Of a DNA stretch of 64,000 bases, positions 1-8,108 are shown in pieces (the first letter of the stretch is position 1; each line of letters begins with the position of its first letter). The translations under genes were made by a program, and so were the position numbers. The DNA is from Thalassospira sp. ER-Se-21-Dark (GTDB lineage: Bacteria > Pseudomonadota > Alphaproteobacteria > Rhodospirillales > Thalassospiraceae), in assembly GCF_017922435.1 (NCBI RefSeq), contig NZ_VDEZ01000002.1, forward strand, positions 558,001-622,000, written 5' to 3'. The notes below the pieces were generated by a model, which was given only the letters and a program-made list of their open reading frames with translations, was not told where the DNA came from and made no database searches.

Positions 1-414
1 CACGTTAACTGTCGGCACGACCAATGCGACGCAAAGGGCAGTAACGGTCAGTCCGTGCGTTCCAAGCAAGGCTGCGGCAACGGCAAGCCCGATATAGGTG
101 TTTGGCCGAATGGCGCCTTGCACCAGCGATGAAAATGTTGGTGCCGAAACCTTCAAAACGGGGCGCGTTACAAGGATCAGAACCGTACAGATCGCGATTG
201 TGCCCAGCATTGCTGTCGCAATCCCCAAAAGCGGCAGGCTGCCAAGGTCTGCTTTGGCGGTGTTGGAAAAAAGAAGGGCCGGGAAGGTGATGAAATAAGT
301 CAGTTTCTCGGCACCCGGCCAAAAACTGTCGGGCAGGAAACGCCGTTCACGCAGCACATACCCGACAACGATCAGGGCAAAGGTCGGCAGAAGTGCTGAG
401 AGAATGGCAATCAT
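1..414 (-). CDS. AEC-family (auxin efflux carrier-like) transporter, partial
   Basis: This reading frame starts with ATG at 414 and runs off the left edge of the window, so only the N-terminal 138 residues are present. It begins MIAILSALLPTFALIVVGYV and shows alternating hydrophobic segments (about residues 4-20, 37-54, 62-82 and 105-135). An asparagine-containing motif RPNTYIGLA lies near residue 104. This pattern fits the AEC/MdcF family of inner-membrane carriers for organic acids or similar anions. The C-terminal half is missing, so the substrate cannot be guessed. The family assignment is from recognised pattern; the truncation is purely the window boundary. Confidence 0.7.
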   Translation of the reverse strand, partial: MIAILSALLPTFALIVVGYVLRERRFLPDSFWPGAEKLTYFITFPALLFSNTAKADLGSLPLLGIATAMLGTIAICTVLILVTRPVLKVSAPTFSSLVQGAIRPNTYIGLAVAAALLGTHGLTVTALCVALVVPTVNV

Positions 415-663
415 CAGGTGGCTTTCATCACGTAATGAAGAAGAACTTTCAACGTCACCATACTGTTATCACCGATCTGAGCAGGGTGAAATACGCTCAC
501 AATATCTAATTGGCATAGATGACTAAAATTCAGTTGGTGTCGAGTTGTTCTTTGCCGGTGTTTTCCGATGTGATAGTCAGCACATCCAACAGGTTTTGGC
601 GTCGATAGACTGTTTGTTCTGCAAAGTCGTCCAGCTCGCTGAATGTTCAAGGAAAGGGACGCC

Positions 664-1479
664 ATGTCACGCGCGATTGATCACATTGTATTATGTGTGA
701 ATGATCTTGATGCCGCGATAGCTGCCTATAAGCAGCTCGGATTCACAGTGACCCCGCGTGCAGTTCATCCCTTTGGTACCGGTAATGCCCTGATCCAGCT
801 TGACGGCATGTATATCGAACTTCTTGCCGTGATTGATCCGGACAAGATTGCCGAAACCGACCTTGCCCAGCCATTTTCGTTTCCGATCTATAACCGCGAC
901 TATCTGCGACATCGCGAAGGCATGTCGATGCTGGCCCTGCAGTCGCACGATGCCGAACAGGACAGGCAAAAATTTATCGCTGCCGGTGCTGCAGTGCCGC
1001 CGGTATTTCACTTTGAGCGCGATGCCAAGACGCCTGACGGTGAAACGGTCGGTGTTGCCTTTTCGTTGGCCTATGCCAACCATCCACTGTTGCGACATGC
1101 GGTGACGTTTGTGTGTCAACATCGACACCCGGTGCAGAATTTCTATTTCCCTGACTATCAAAGCCATCAAAATGGCGCTGTTGCGATTGGCAAGGTTCTT
1201 GTTGATCATTGGGCGGCCGAAGCGGTGCGCGACTTCTATGAGGAAATCGGAGTCGATGCGATTGTTGATGCCTTGCATGGCGATGAACTGATTTCGCGCT
1301 ATGGCGTGGAGGATTCCGCATTTCCGACAGACGGATTTGCCGGCTTTGAATTAATTGTCGATGACATCGCGAAAATTACCGATGCAGCTGTCGCAATGGG
1401 GGCTGTAGAAAAAGACGGTATGCTTATCATTCCGCCTTCACGGTTCTTCGGGGTGATGATGGTGATCAAAGCCAAATAA
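664..1479 (+). CDS. VOC-superfamily glyoxalase-like protein
   Basis: The predicted 271-residue soluble protein begins MSRAIDHIVLCVNDLDAA, a typical opening of a vicinal-oxygen-chelate (glyoxalase/dioxygenase) fold. It contains an early His (HIVLCV) and a Glu-rich strand (GMYIELLAVID). The C-terminal half repeats the beta-alpha-beta character (GFELIVDDIAKITDAAVAMGA), as expected for a two-module glyoxalase-like domain protein of the PF13468 type. An in-frame ATG at 643 exists, but the purine-rich AAGGAAAGGGA just upstream of 664 favours the internal start. The gene is monocistronic and ends in a hairpin shared with ruvX. The substrate is unknown, and metal ligands cannot be assigned confidently. 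Confidence 0.75.
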   Translation: MSRAIDHIVLCVNDLDAAIAAYKQLGFTVTPRAVHPFGTGNALIQLDGMYIELLAVIDPDKIAETDLAQPFSFPIYNRDYLRHREGMSMLALQSHDAEQDRQKFIAAGAAVPPVFHFERDAKTPDGETVGVAFSLAYANHPLLRHAVTFVCQHRHPVQNFYFPDYQSHQNGAVAIGKVLVDHWAAEAVRDFYEEIGVDAIVDALHGDELISRYGVEDSAFPTDGFAGFELIVDDIAKITDAAVAMGAVEKDGMLIIPPSRFFGVMMVIKAK

Positions 1480-1507
1480 AAAGCTGCCTGAATGAACAGG
1501 CAGCTTT
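1480..1507. terminator. Bidirectional intrinsic terminator between VOC gene and ruvX
   Basis: An 11-bp perfect stem AAAGCTGCCTG / CAGGCAGCTTT with a 6-nt loop sits directly after the VOC stop codon. On the minus strand it is followed by a T-rich run, so it should end the ruvX transcript well. It is weaker in the plus direction. Confidence 0.75.
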
Positions 1508-1538
1508 GATCTTGTTGGTCAGGGCGGGCTGATGATTA

Positions 1539-2063
1539 TCAGTCTTCTTCAGCCTCGATATCGTCATCGTCGGGTTCGGCGTTCTCGCCGGGATCGGTAT
1601 GGCGGTTCAAATGATCCAGCGCGCCTTGCAAGATATAAGCAGCAGCTGTCTTGTCGACGACTTCAGCGCGGCGTTTGCGGGTCATATCGACTTCTTCAAT
1701 CAGAATACGCTCGACCGCGTTTGTTGACAGGCGCTCGTCCCACATCAAAACCGGCAGGTCGATATACTTTTCCATTTCGTCGATAAAGGCATAGACGCGA
1801 TGGCACGCCTTGCCGATCGAACCATCAAGTTCGCGCGGGAAGCCGATGATAATGCCGCCGACATTCTGTTTGTCGATGATCGACGAAAGCTGGGCAATAT
1901 CGCGTGTGAACTTCTTTCGTGAAATCAGCTCATACGGTGAGGCAATCTGCAGCCCTACATCTGATAGGGCTACGCCAATTGTCTTGGTGCCCAAATCAAG
2001 GCCCAATACACGTGCTGCCGGTGGCAAGAACCGCAGCAATTCCTGAGTGTCATTGCAAATCAT
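1539..2063 (-). CDS. ruvX: Putative pre-16S rRNA nuclease / Holliday junction resolvase-like RuvX (YqgF)
   Basis: The 174-residue protein has the RNase H-like YqgF fold signature GLDLGTKTIGVALSD near residue 20, with the first catalytic Asp. The motif GGIIIGFPRELDGS lies in the middle, followed by MWDERLST with the Glu after the Trp-Asp. The sequence VDKTAAAYILQ supplies the late acidic residue. Family members process the 5' end of 16S rRNA in the cytoplasm and were earlier called Holliday junction resolvases. It has an acidic C-terminal tail rich in Asp/Glu that is longer than usual. An AAGGT sequence precedes the ATG at 2063. It is transcribed alone, convergent with the VOC gene. Confidence 0.93.
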   Translation of the reverse strand: MICNDTQELLRFLPPAARVLGLDLGTKTIGVALSDVGLQIASPYELISRKKFTRDIAQLSSIIDKQNVGGIIIGFPRELDGSIGKACHRVYAFIDEMEKYIDLPVLMWDERLSTNAVERILIEEVDMTRKRRAEVVDKTAAAYILQGALDHLNRHTDPGENAEPDDDDIEAEED

Positions 2064-2509
2064 GGCGACCTTATAGGAGTCTTTTTGCGAAATTGCCAGC
2101 GCAAAGCAAATGTATCGTTTTCCGATTTATGGAAGAAACGACGCCGAGTTGAGTGTGTGAGCGCATTTTATTCTAAATGCAGCCAAGAATGGCGGACTTC
2201 CTAGCGTAAAAATCTTTCTGAATGATGAGGGGTTGAAGTGCCTCAGCAGGTTTGTTTTAATATCGCACTGCCGAAATTGATCGAAATCGAAATATGCAGG
2301 GCGAAACAGGCAGACCGAATGCGCAGATCATCTTGAGAGAGAAAAAAACAGAAAGAGGCAGCGCACCTATTACACGTGAGTGTCGCAATGCTTCTATCCA
2401 CGGGGTTCGGGAACCGTCATGCTCGACAGGTTCCAGTTGATTTCCGCATACAAAAATCACCAAAAGCGAAAACGCTGAACAAACAATGACAAATCAGGGG
2501 GTATAGGGT
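2064..2509. other. Intergenic region, 446 bp, before the polyamine-type ABC operon
   Basis: The divergent region between ruvX and the ABC operon must hold promoters for both. It is purine-rich toward 2330-2365 (GAGAGAGAAAAAAACAG). I saw no convincing ORF, palindrome or consensus promoter. A short minus-strand frame at 2257-2463 has no coding character. Confidence 0.5.
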
Positions 2510-3613
2510 TTGGCCGACGGTGCATCAAATGAAGCGTTCGTTGAGTTTGAACGTGTACAGAAAAGTTATGACGGCGAGACACTCGTCGTTAAAGATCTCA
2601 ACCTAACAATGCCTAAAGGCGAGTTCCTGACGATGCTTGGTCCGTCAGGGTCTGGCAAGACGACTTGTCTTATGATGCTTGCCGGCTTCGAAACCGCGAC
2701 CCACGGCGATATCCGCCTTGGTGGCGTTTCGATCAACGATATCCCGCCGCACAAGCGTGGTATCGGCATGGTGTTCCAGAATTACGCGCTCTTCCCGCAC
2801 ATGACCATTGCCGAAAATCTGGCTTTCCCGCTTGAGGTCCGCAAACTGGGCAAAGCGGAACAGGAAGAGAAGGTCAAACGCGCACTCGACATGGTTGAAA
2901 TGGGAAGCTTCGGTGGCCGTCGTCCGGCACAGCTTTCCGGCGGCCAGCAACAGCGTGTCGCTTTGGCCCGTGCGCTTGTGTTCGAACCTGAACTGGTTCT
3001 GATGGATGAGCCGCTCGGTGCGCTTGATAAACAGCTTCGTGAAAAGATGCAGTTTGAAATCACGCATCTGGCCCATCAACTTGGCATTACCACGGTTTAC
3101 GTCACCCACGACCAGACCGAGGCATTGACCATGTCCGACCGCGTCGCCGTGTTTGACGATGGCCGGATTCAGCAGCTTGCACCGCCAGATAAACTGTACG
3201 AACAGCCCGAAAACAGCTTTGTCGCGCAGTTCATTGGCGAAAACAATACGCTCGAAGGCGTCATCAAGGAAATCAAGGGCAACACTTGTGTTGTCCAGCT
3301 TGATGGCGGCGAAATCATTGATGCCGTTCCGGTCAATGTCACCCAAGTGGGTGAACGTACACGCGTTTCGATCCGTCCTGAACGTGTTGAATATAACCGT
3401 GATCGCCTGCATGCAGACGCGCATACGCTCAAGGCAGAGGTACTGGAATTCATTTATATGGGGGACATCTTCCGTACACGTCTGCGTGTGGCTGGCAATG
3501 ATGAATTTATCATCAAGACTAGGAACGCACCGGATCAGGTTCGCCTGACGCCGGGTACGGAGATCGAGATTGGCTGGCTTGCAGAAGATTGCCGCGCGCT
3601 TGACGCGTCGTAA
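2510..3613 (+). CDS. Polyamine-type ABC transporter ATP-binding protein (PotA-like)
   Basis: This 367-residue ATPase carries Walker A GPSGSGKTT at about 44-52, a Q-loop MVFQNYALFPH near 87-97, signature LSGGQ at 142-146, Walker B LVLMDEP at 162-168 and the switch His at 200. A C-terminal TOBE-like region covers roughly 275-355. The Q-loop wording and TOBE domain place it in the PotA/FbpC-type group that energises import of spermidine, putrescine or related cations. It starts with TTG at 2510, preceded by CAGGGGG about nine bases upstream. It is the first gene of an ATPase, binding-protein, permease, permease operon. The precise substrate is inferred from the partners only. Confidence 0.88.
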   Translation: MADGASNEAFVEFERVQKSYDGETLVVKDLNLTMPKGEFLTMLGPSGSGKTTCLMMLAGFETATHGDIRLGGVSINDIPPHKRGIGMVFQNYALFPHMTIAENLAFPLEVRKLGKAEQEEKVKRALDMVEMGSFGGRRPAQLSGGQQQRVALARALVFEPELVLMDEPLGALDKQLREKMQFEITHLAHQLGITTVYVTHDQTEALTMSDRVAVFDDGRIQQLAPPDKLYEQPENSFVAQFIGENNTLEGVIKEIKGNTCVVQLDGGEIIDAVPVNVTQVGERTRVSIRPERVEYNRDRLHADAHTLKAEVLEFIYMGDIFRTRLRVAGNDEFIIKTRNAPDQVRLTPGTEIEIGWLAEDCRALDAS

Positions 3614-3697
3614 CTTTTAGTCAGGCAGATACAGGACCGGTACGCCCGGGTGCTGGTCCTCAACGAATAGTCCGGGAAACAATCAGGGAGTCTATTA

Positions 3698-4816
3698 ATG
3701 CAGCTTATTAAAACCCTTACAGCATCAACAGCTTTGCTTGTTGTGGCGGCAGGCGCAGCCTATGCCGACGACCACATGGCGTCCGACATGACGCTGGTCA
3801 GCTGGGGCGGTGCCTATCAGAACAGCCAGATCAAGGCTTATGCTGAGCCTTATATGGAAATGAACCCAGGTGTTTCGATTACCTGGGATGAAAGCTCGAA
3901 CGAAGCCGTTGCAAAACTGCGTGCAATGAATGAAGCCAACAACGTGACTTGGGATCTGGTCGACGTGGTTGCTGCCGATGCAATGCGCCTTTGCGATGAA
4001 GGTCTCGCAATGGAAATCGATCCGAACGAAGTTCTTGCAGAAGCGCCGGATGGCACCTCGGCAGAAGATGACTTCGGTGATCTCCTCGTAAGTGATTGCT
4101 TCATCCCGCAGATCGTTTATTCGACCACATTTGGTTACCGTGAAGACATGGTTCCGGCTGGAACTCCGGCACCGACCGACATCTGTGCTCTGTTCGACAC
4201 CGAAACCTATCCGGGCATGCGTTCGCTTGAGAAACGCCCGATCAACAACATGGAATGGGCTCTGCTCTGCGATGGTGTTGCCAAGGACGAAGTTTACAGT
4301 GTTCTTGAAACCCCGGAAGGTCAGCAGCGCGCTCTTGACAAGCTGGCAACCATCAAAGACAGCGTCATCTGGTGGAGTGCTGGTGCAGATACCCCGCAGC
4401 TTCTGGCTGACGGCGAAGTCTTCATGGGTTCGACCTACAACGGTCGTCTGTTCTCCGCAATCGTAGAACAGGATCAGCCGATCGCCATGCTTTGGGACGC
4501 GCAGGTCTTTGACCTTGACGGTTGGATCATTCCGTCCGGTCTTCCGGAAGAGCGTCTGAACCGCGTTCTGGACTTCGTAAAGTTCGCAACCGACACCCAG
4601 CGTCTTGCTGACCAGGCTGCTTACATCTCGTACGGTCCGGCTCGTTTCTCCTCGGCACCGCTCGTTGGTAAGCACGCCGAACTCGGTATCGACATGGCTC
4701 CGCACATGCCGACCGATCCGGCAAACGCCAAGAACACGTTCCTCTATAACTACGAGTTCTGGGCTGATTACCGTGACGACATCGATGCCAAATTCCAGGC
4801 TTGGCTTGCTCAATAA
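3698..4816 (+). CDS. Periplasmic polyamine-type substrate-binding protein (PotD/PotF-like)
   Basis: The 372-residue protein has a Sec signal peptide (MQLIKTLTAS followed by a hydrophobic core) with likely cleavage after AYA at residue 23. The mature start TLVSWGGAYQNSQIKAYAEPY is typical of PotD/PotF-type solute-binding proteins of the spermidine/putrescine family. Later segments such as WDLVDVVAADAMRLCDEG and LADGEVFMGSTYNGR fit the same fold. It would capture the ligand in the periplasm and deliver it to the two permeases encoded downstream. The gene sits 84 bp after the ATPase and is followed by a strong GC hairpin, a common way to give binding proteins higher expression than their permeases. 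Ligand identity is not certain. Confidence 0.88.
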   Translation: MQLIKTLTASTALLVVAAGAAYADDHMASDMTLVSWGGAYQNSQIKAYAEPYMEMNPGVSITWDESSNEAVAKLRAMNEANNVTWDLVDVVAADAMRLCDEGLAMEIDPNEVLAEAPDGTSAEDDFGDLLVSDCFIPQIVYSTTFGYREDMVPAGTPAPTDICALFDTETYPGMRSLEKRPINNMEWALLCDGVAKDEVYSVLETPEGQQRALDKLATIKDSVIWWSAGADTPQLLADGEVFMGSTYNGRLFSAIVEQDQPIAMLWDAQVFDLDGWIIPSGLPEERLNRVLDFVKFATDTQRLADQAAYISYGPARFSSAPLVGKHAELGIDMAPHMPTDPANAKNTFLYNYEFWADYRDDIDAKFQAWLAQ

Positions 4817-4827
4817 GAGCTAAGGGT

Positions 4828-4851
4828 AGGGGGCCGTTCGCGGCCCCCTTT
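4828..4851 (+). terminator. Intercistronic hairpin after the binding-protein gene
   Basis: A 9-bp stem AGGGGGCCG / CGGCCCCCT is closed by a TTCG tetraloop and followed by a short T run, 12 bp after the binding-protein stop codon. Because the permease genes follow on the same strand, it is probably a partial terminator or an mRNA-stabilising structure rather than an operon end. Confidence 0.7.
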
Positions 4852-4929
4852 ACCGACCAATTCGCTAAACAATAAATTGCCGGTCGAAACAATAGACCGA
4901 AAACACCGGGGCAGGCTTACGGGGGCGTA

Positions 4930-6594
4930 ATGGGTGATACATCTCAAGAAGTAGTGTTAGCTGCCGATGGCAGACCGCTAAAACAAAGTCTACGAAGGGC
5001 ATTGATGCGCCAGAAAATGCGCGCGCTCATGCTGGTTGCACCACTTTTGATCTTTGTGGTCGTGACTTTTATCGTACCGATTCTCTCGATGCTTTTCCGG
5101 TCGGTTGAAAACGACATTGTGCCGAATACGATCCCGGGAACCGTGATTGCGCTTTCCCAGTGGGATGGATCAAGCGGGGAACCGCCGCACGAAAACGTAT
5201 ACCGCAATCTTTACATTGATTTATTCAAGGCAGAAGAAGCCAAACAGCACACCCGTCTTGGTTCTCGCCTGAATTACGAGCAATCCGGATTGTCATCCTT
5301 GTTCCGGACCACGGGGCGGTCGCTTGATGATATCGGTGAACTTTGGCAGGATCCGCTTGAAGACATCGATCCGAACTTCGAAGAAGGTTCTTTCTGGTTC
5401 GAAATGATGTCGGGCACAGGCGGCGAAGATTTCCTTGAAACACGCCGTGAACTGATGGCGCTGATGTCTGATGAAGACATGAGCGGTGATGTCGGCTTTG
5501 TGCCGTCGGAAGAAATCATTCAACTGCTGCCCTGGACCGCACGCGCCTATACCGACTTTGCCCTTTGGGCGGCGATCCGTGATGGCGACACCGTTGCCGA
5601 GGAAGATCCATGGGAGTCCGTTTATGGCGCCCTTGGTATGGACCTGACCAATCCGGATACGGTTTCGGCGATCAACAGCTATAACGGTGCGGGCGCAAGC
5701 GCCTTGCAGGCGGCGGCTGCGAATATTGATCAGCTTCCGCAATTCGGTTTCCGCGAAGCTTTCACCGAAGAAGACAAAGATTGGGGCTCAGCTGATATCT
5801 GGGCAACCATCAAGCTCTATTCGCCAAGCATGACACCGGGTTACTTCCTGAATTCCGTCGATATGACCCTGACGCCCGACGGCATCGTGATGAAGCCGGA
5901 AAATCAGCAGATTTATACGACGCTGTTCACGCGCACACTGATCATGGCGTTGATCATTACTGCAAGCTGTATTGTTCTTGGCTATCCGGTGGCATGGTTG
6001 CTTGCCAATCTGCCAATGCGGACGGCAAGTATCCTGATGATTTTGGTTCTGCTGCCGTTCTGGACGTCGCTTTTGGTGCGAACGTCGGCCTGGAAGGTCT
6101 TGTTACAGCAGCAAGGGGTGATCAACGAAATCCTTGTCTGGCTTGGCTTCGTTAACGATGCGGATCGCCTTGTTCTGATGAACAACGCAACAGGTACGGT
6201 CATTGCGATGACGCACATCCTGCTGCCGTTCATGATCCTGCCGCTGTATTCGGTGATGAAAACCATTCCGCCAAGCTATCAGCGTGCTGCCAAGTCACTT
6301 GGTGCGACGAACTGGACGGCCTTCTGGCGTGTCTATTTCCCGCAATCGGTTCCGGGTATTGGTGCTGGTTCGATCCTCGTGTTCATTCTTGCGATCGGTT
6401 ACTACATCACGCCGGAAATCGTTGGTGGTACGGATGGTGTCTTCATCTCCAACCGAATTGCCTATCACATTTCAAGTTCGCTCAACTGGGGCCTTGCGGC
6501 CGCACTCGGGTCCATCCTTCTCGTCGTCGTTCTTGGGCTTTACTGGTGCTACGACAAGATTGTGGGCATCGATAACGTGAAGTTGGGGGGCTAA
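4930..6594 (+). CDS. ABC transporter permease, PotB-like, with a large insertion after TM1
   Basis: This inner-membrane permease has 554 residues, far longer than the roughly 280-300 usual for PotB proteins. TM1 lies at about 32-55. The next transmembrane segment begins near residue 330, leaving about 270 hydrophilic, acidic residues between them, predicted to face the periplasm. The C-terminal part is normal, with several TM segments and the EAA coupling motif near 453-473 (AAKSLGATNWTAFWRVYFPQ). It pairs with the downstream permease, 4 bp away, and the ATPase at 2510. The insertion has no cysteine-rich or repeat character and I do not recognise a domain in it. The permease function is well supported; the insert role is unknown. 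Confidence 0.87.
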   Translation: MGDTSQEVVLAADGRPLKQSLRRALMRQKMRALMLVAPLLIFVVVTFIVPILSMLFRSVENDIVPNTIPGTVIALSQWDGSSGEPPHENVYRNLYIDLFKAEEAKQHTRLGSRLNYEQSGLSSLFRTTGRSLDDIGELWQDPLEDIDPNFEEGSFWFEMMSGTGGEDFLETRRELMALMSDEDMSGDVGFVPSEEIIQLLPWTARAYTDFALWAAIRDGDTVAEEDPWESVYGALGMDLTNPDTVSAINSYNGAGASALQAAAANIDQLPQFGFREAFTEEDKDWGSADIWATIKLYSPSMTPGYFLNSVDMTLTPDGIVMKPENQQIYTTLFTRTLIMALIITASCIVLGYPVAWLLANLPMRTASILMILVLLPFWTSLLVRTSAWKVLLQQQGVINEILVWLGFVNDADRLVLMNNATGTVIAMTHILLPFMILPLYSVMKTIPPSYQRAAKSLGATNWTAFWRVYFPQSVPGIGAGSILVFILAIGYYITPEIVGGTDGVFISNRIAYHISSSLNWGLAAALGSILLVVVLGLYWCYDKIVGIDNVKLGG

Positions 6595-6598
6595 GAAC

Positions 6599-7819
6599 AT
6601 GAATGAAGTAATCTCGTACGTAAGACGGCCCGAATTGATGACCTTCACGATGCCGTTGGTGGCCTTGTTGGGCGCGATGTTCGGCTTCATTACCGGCAAC
6701 ATCTTTGGCAGCCCGTGGGTCGGGTTCGTCATCGGTGCTGTGGTCGGTGCGGCACTGGCCTTTGTGTTCTCGAAAATCATCAAGGTGAAAAGCAAACAGA
6801 AAACGCTGGCGACCGGCGTGCTTTTCGGCGGTGTAGGCATGATTTTCGGTGGGCTTGGCGGCCTGTTTGGTGGCTTCCTTGTCGGTATTTCGATGGGCTG
6901 GTTTGCCAACTGGGTTGGAAGCGGTCGATATCGTGCTGGCGTTCCGATCTATTACACGCCGGGGCAGGTTCTTTGGCACAACGCATTCCTGTTTATCTGT
7001 GCGTTTGTGTTCTTCTTCCTGATCGCACCGCTTCTGCCGGTGATCTGGCTCAGCTTCAATGCCGAGAACTTCTTTACCTTCACGCCAGAAATGCTGAGCT
7101 TCAAGGCAGAGGGCTATAGCCTCAAGCACTATCGCGATTTCCTTGGGACCGATGAATGGATGGTGCCGCTCAAGAACTCGTTGATCATCGCGCCAATTGC
7201 GACGCTGATTTCGGTTTCTCTTGGCACCCTTGCCGCAATTGGCCTCAGCCAGTCGCACGTGCCGGGGCGTCAGGCGATGATGGCCGTGCTTATTTCGCCG
7301 ATGATCGTGCCGCTGATCATTTCGGCGACCGGCATGTTCTTCTTCTATGCGCCGCTGGGCAACTGGCTTGAGCTTAATCTTGGGCTCAACCAGGCATTCG
7401 TCGGCTATGTAAAGGTGATCCTGGCCCACGCTGTGCTAGGCATTCCGTTTGTCATCATCACGGTCACCGCGACGTTGGTGGGCTTTGACAAGTCACTGAC
7501 CCGTGCGGCGGCAAACATGGGGGCAAACCCGGTCACCACCTTCTTCAAGGTTCAGATGCCTCTGATCCTGCCGGGTGTGATTTCGGGCGGCCTGTTTGCC
7601 TTTATCACCTCGTTTGATGAAGTGGTTGTGGTGCTGTTTGTCGGGTCTGCCCGTCAGCAAACCCTGCCATGGCAGATGTATACCGGCCTGCGCGAACAGA
7701 TTTCGCCGACCATTCTGGCAGCCGCGACGATCCTTGTATCTGTCTCGATCCTGCTGCTGCTGACCGTGGAGCTGCTGCGTCGTCGTTCCGAACGTCTGCG
7801 TGGTATGAGCCCGGGCTAA
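6599..7819 (+). CDS. ABC transporter permease, PotC-like, with N-terminal glycine-rich membrane extension
   Basis: The 406-residue protein is the second permease of the operon. Residues from about 125 onward follow the PotC pattern, including TM segments and an EAA motif near AAANMGANPVTTFFKVQMPLI. The first ~125 residues are extra: three hydrophobic, glycine-rich segments (about 16-34, 38-60 and 72-105) with short GG and GxxG repeats such as GGLGGLFGGFLVG. PotC proteins are normally about 260-280 residues, so both permeases of this importer are enlarged. The start ATG at 6599 comes just after the previous stop. An intrinsic terminator follows at 7866. Transport role is clear from context; the extension function is unknown. 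Confidence 0.87.
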   Translation: MNEVISYVRRPELMTFTMPLVALLGAMFGFITGNIFGSPWVGFVIGAVVGAALAFVFSKIIKVKSKQKTLATGVLFGGVGMIFGGLGGLFGGFLVGISMGWFANWVGSGRYRAGVPIYYTPGQVLWHNAFLFICAFVFFFLIAPLLPVIWLSFNAENFFTFTPEMLSFKAEGYSLKHYRDFLGTDEWMVPLKNSLIIAPIATLISVSLGTLAAIGLSQSHVPGRQAMMAVLISPMIVPLIISATGMFFFYAPLGNWLELNLGLNQAFVGYVKVILAHAVLGIPFVIITVTATLVGFDKSLTRAAANMGANPVTTFFKVQMPLILPGVISGGLFAFITSFDEVVVVLFVGSARQQTLPWQMYTGLREQISPTILAAATILVSVSILLLLTVELLRRRSERLRGMSPG

Positions 7820-7865
7820 GCCGATCTGGCATTCTGTCGCGTGACACGGGCAGGGCATAAACACG

Positions 7866-7901
7866 AAACAGGCCGGCAACATTCTTGTTGTCGGCCTGTT
7901 T
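7866..7901 (+). terminator. Intrinsic terminator of the polyamine-type ABC operon
   Basis: A long stem of about 14-15 bp (AAACAGGCCGGCAAC / GTTGTCGGCCTGTTT, with one G-U pair) and a 6-nt loop is followed by GTTTTC. It lies 47 bp after the last permease gene. Confidence 0.75.
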
Positions 7902-7928
7902 GTTTTCATATCCCCGATCCGATCTGGG

Positions 7929-8081
7929 CAGGTGAGATTTTCGCACCTGAGAGTTTTATCTGCCAGACAGCGCGACAACAGGCGTTCTTCGTTGCTTCGA
8001 ACCCTTGCGGCAGGGGCGGCGGGGTGCTAGTTTCCGCGCTGTAATTCACGTTCTGGCAGATATCTATCTGCCGGGTTTTTT
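7929..8081 (+). ncRNA. Structured leader with switch-like alternative pairing upstream of gatCAB
   Basis: The region can fold as a hairpin CAGGTG/CACCTG (7929-7934 with 7944-7949) and a long-range helix of two adjoining parts. ATCTGCCAG (7958-7966) pairs with CTGGCAGAT (8053-8061), and ACAGCGCG (7967-7974) pairs with CGCGCTGT (8035-8042). All these pairings are perfect. The 3' arm CTGGCAGAT also contains the 5' arm of an intrinsic terminator, GGCAGAT/ATCTGCC (8055-8061 with 8066-8072) followed by GGGTTTTTTG. The two folds exclude each other, the usual design of a riboswitch or attenuator. The terminator ends 27 bp before the gatC start. An alternative is a free small RNA ending at the terminator. 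The ligand is unknown and I do not recognise a known class. Confidence 0.5.
8055..8081 (+). terminator. Intrinsic terminator just upstream of gatC
   Basis: A 7-bp stem GGCAGAT/ATCTGCC with a 4-nt loop is followed by GGG and six T residues. It would stop transcripts entering gatC from upstream unless its 5' arm is captured by the competing leader helix at 7958-7966. Confidence 0.75.
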
Positions 8082-8108
8082 GTCATTCCTTAAGAGAGAC
8101 TTTCATCC

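Noticed and set aside
2257-2463. 68-codon minus-strand frame between ruvX and the ABC operon
   Set aside because: It has no ribosome-binding site, no coding character and no similarity to a known small protein.
3725-4813. 362-codon minus-strand frame opposite the polyamine-type binding protein
   Set aside because: The plus-strand gene has a signal peptide and clear family motifs; the reverse frame is a shadow.
7985-8030. 6S RNA, suggested by the GAACCC..GCGGCA..GGG segment in the gatC leader
   Set aside because: The segment before it is too short for the usual 6S apical stem, and the terminator competition suits a leader better. I cannot confirm without a covariance model.
7921-8045. Glycine riboswitch on the minus strand, suggested by AACTCTCAGGT
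   Set aside because: The rest of the glycine aptamer consensus (for example the AAAAGGAC segment) is absent, and the downstream minus-strand sequence is the 3' end of a permease gene, so no target exists.
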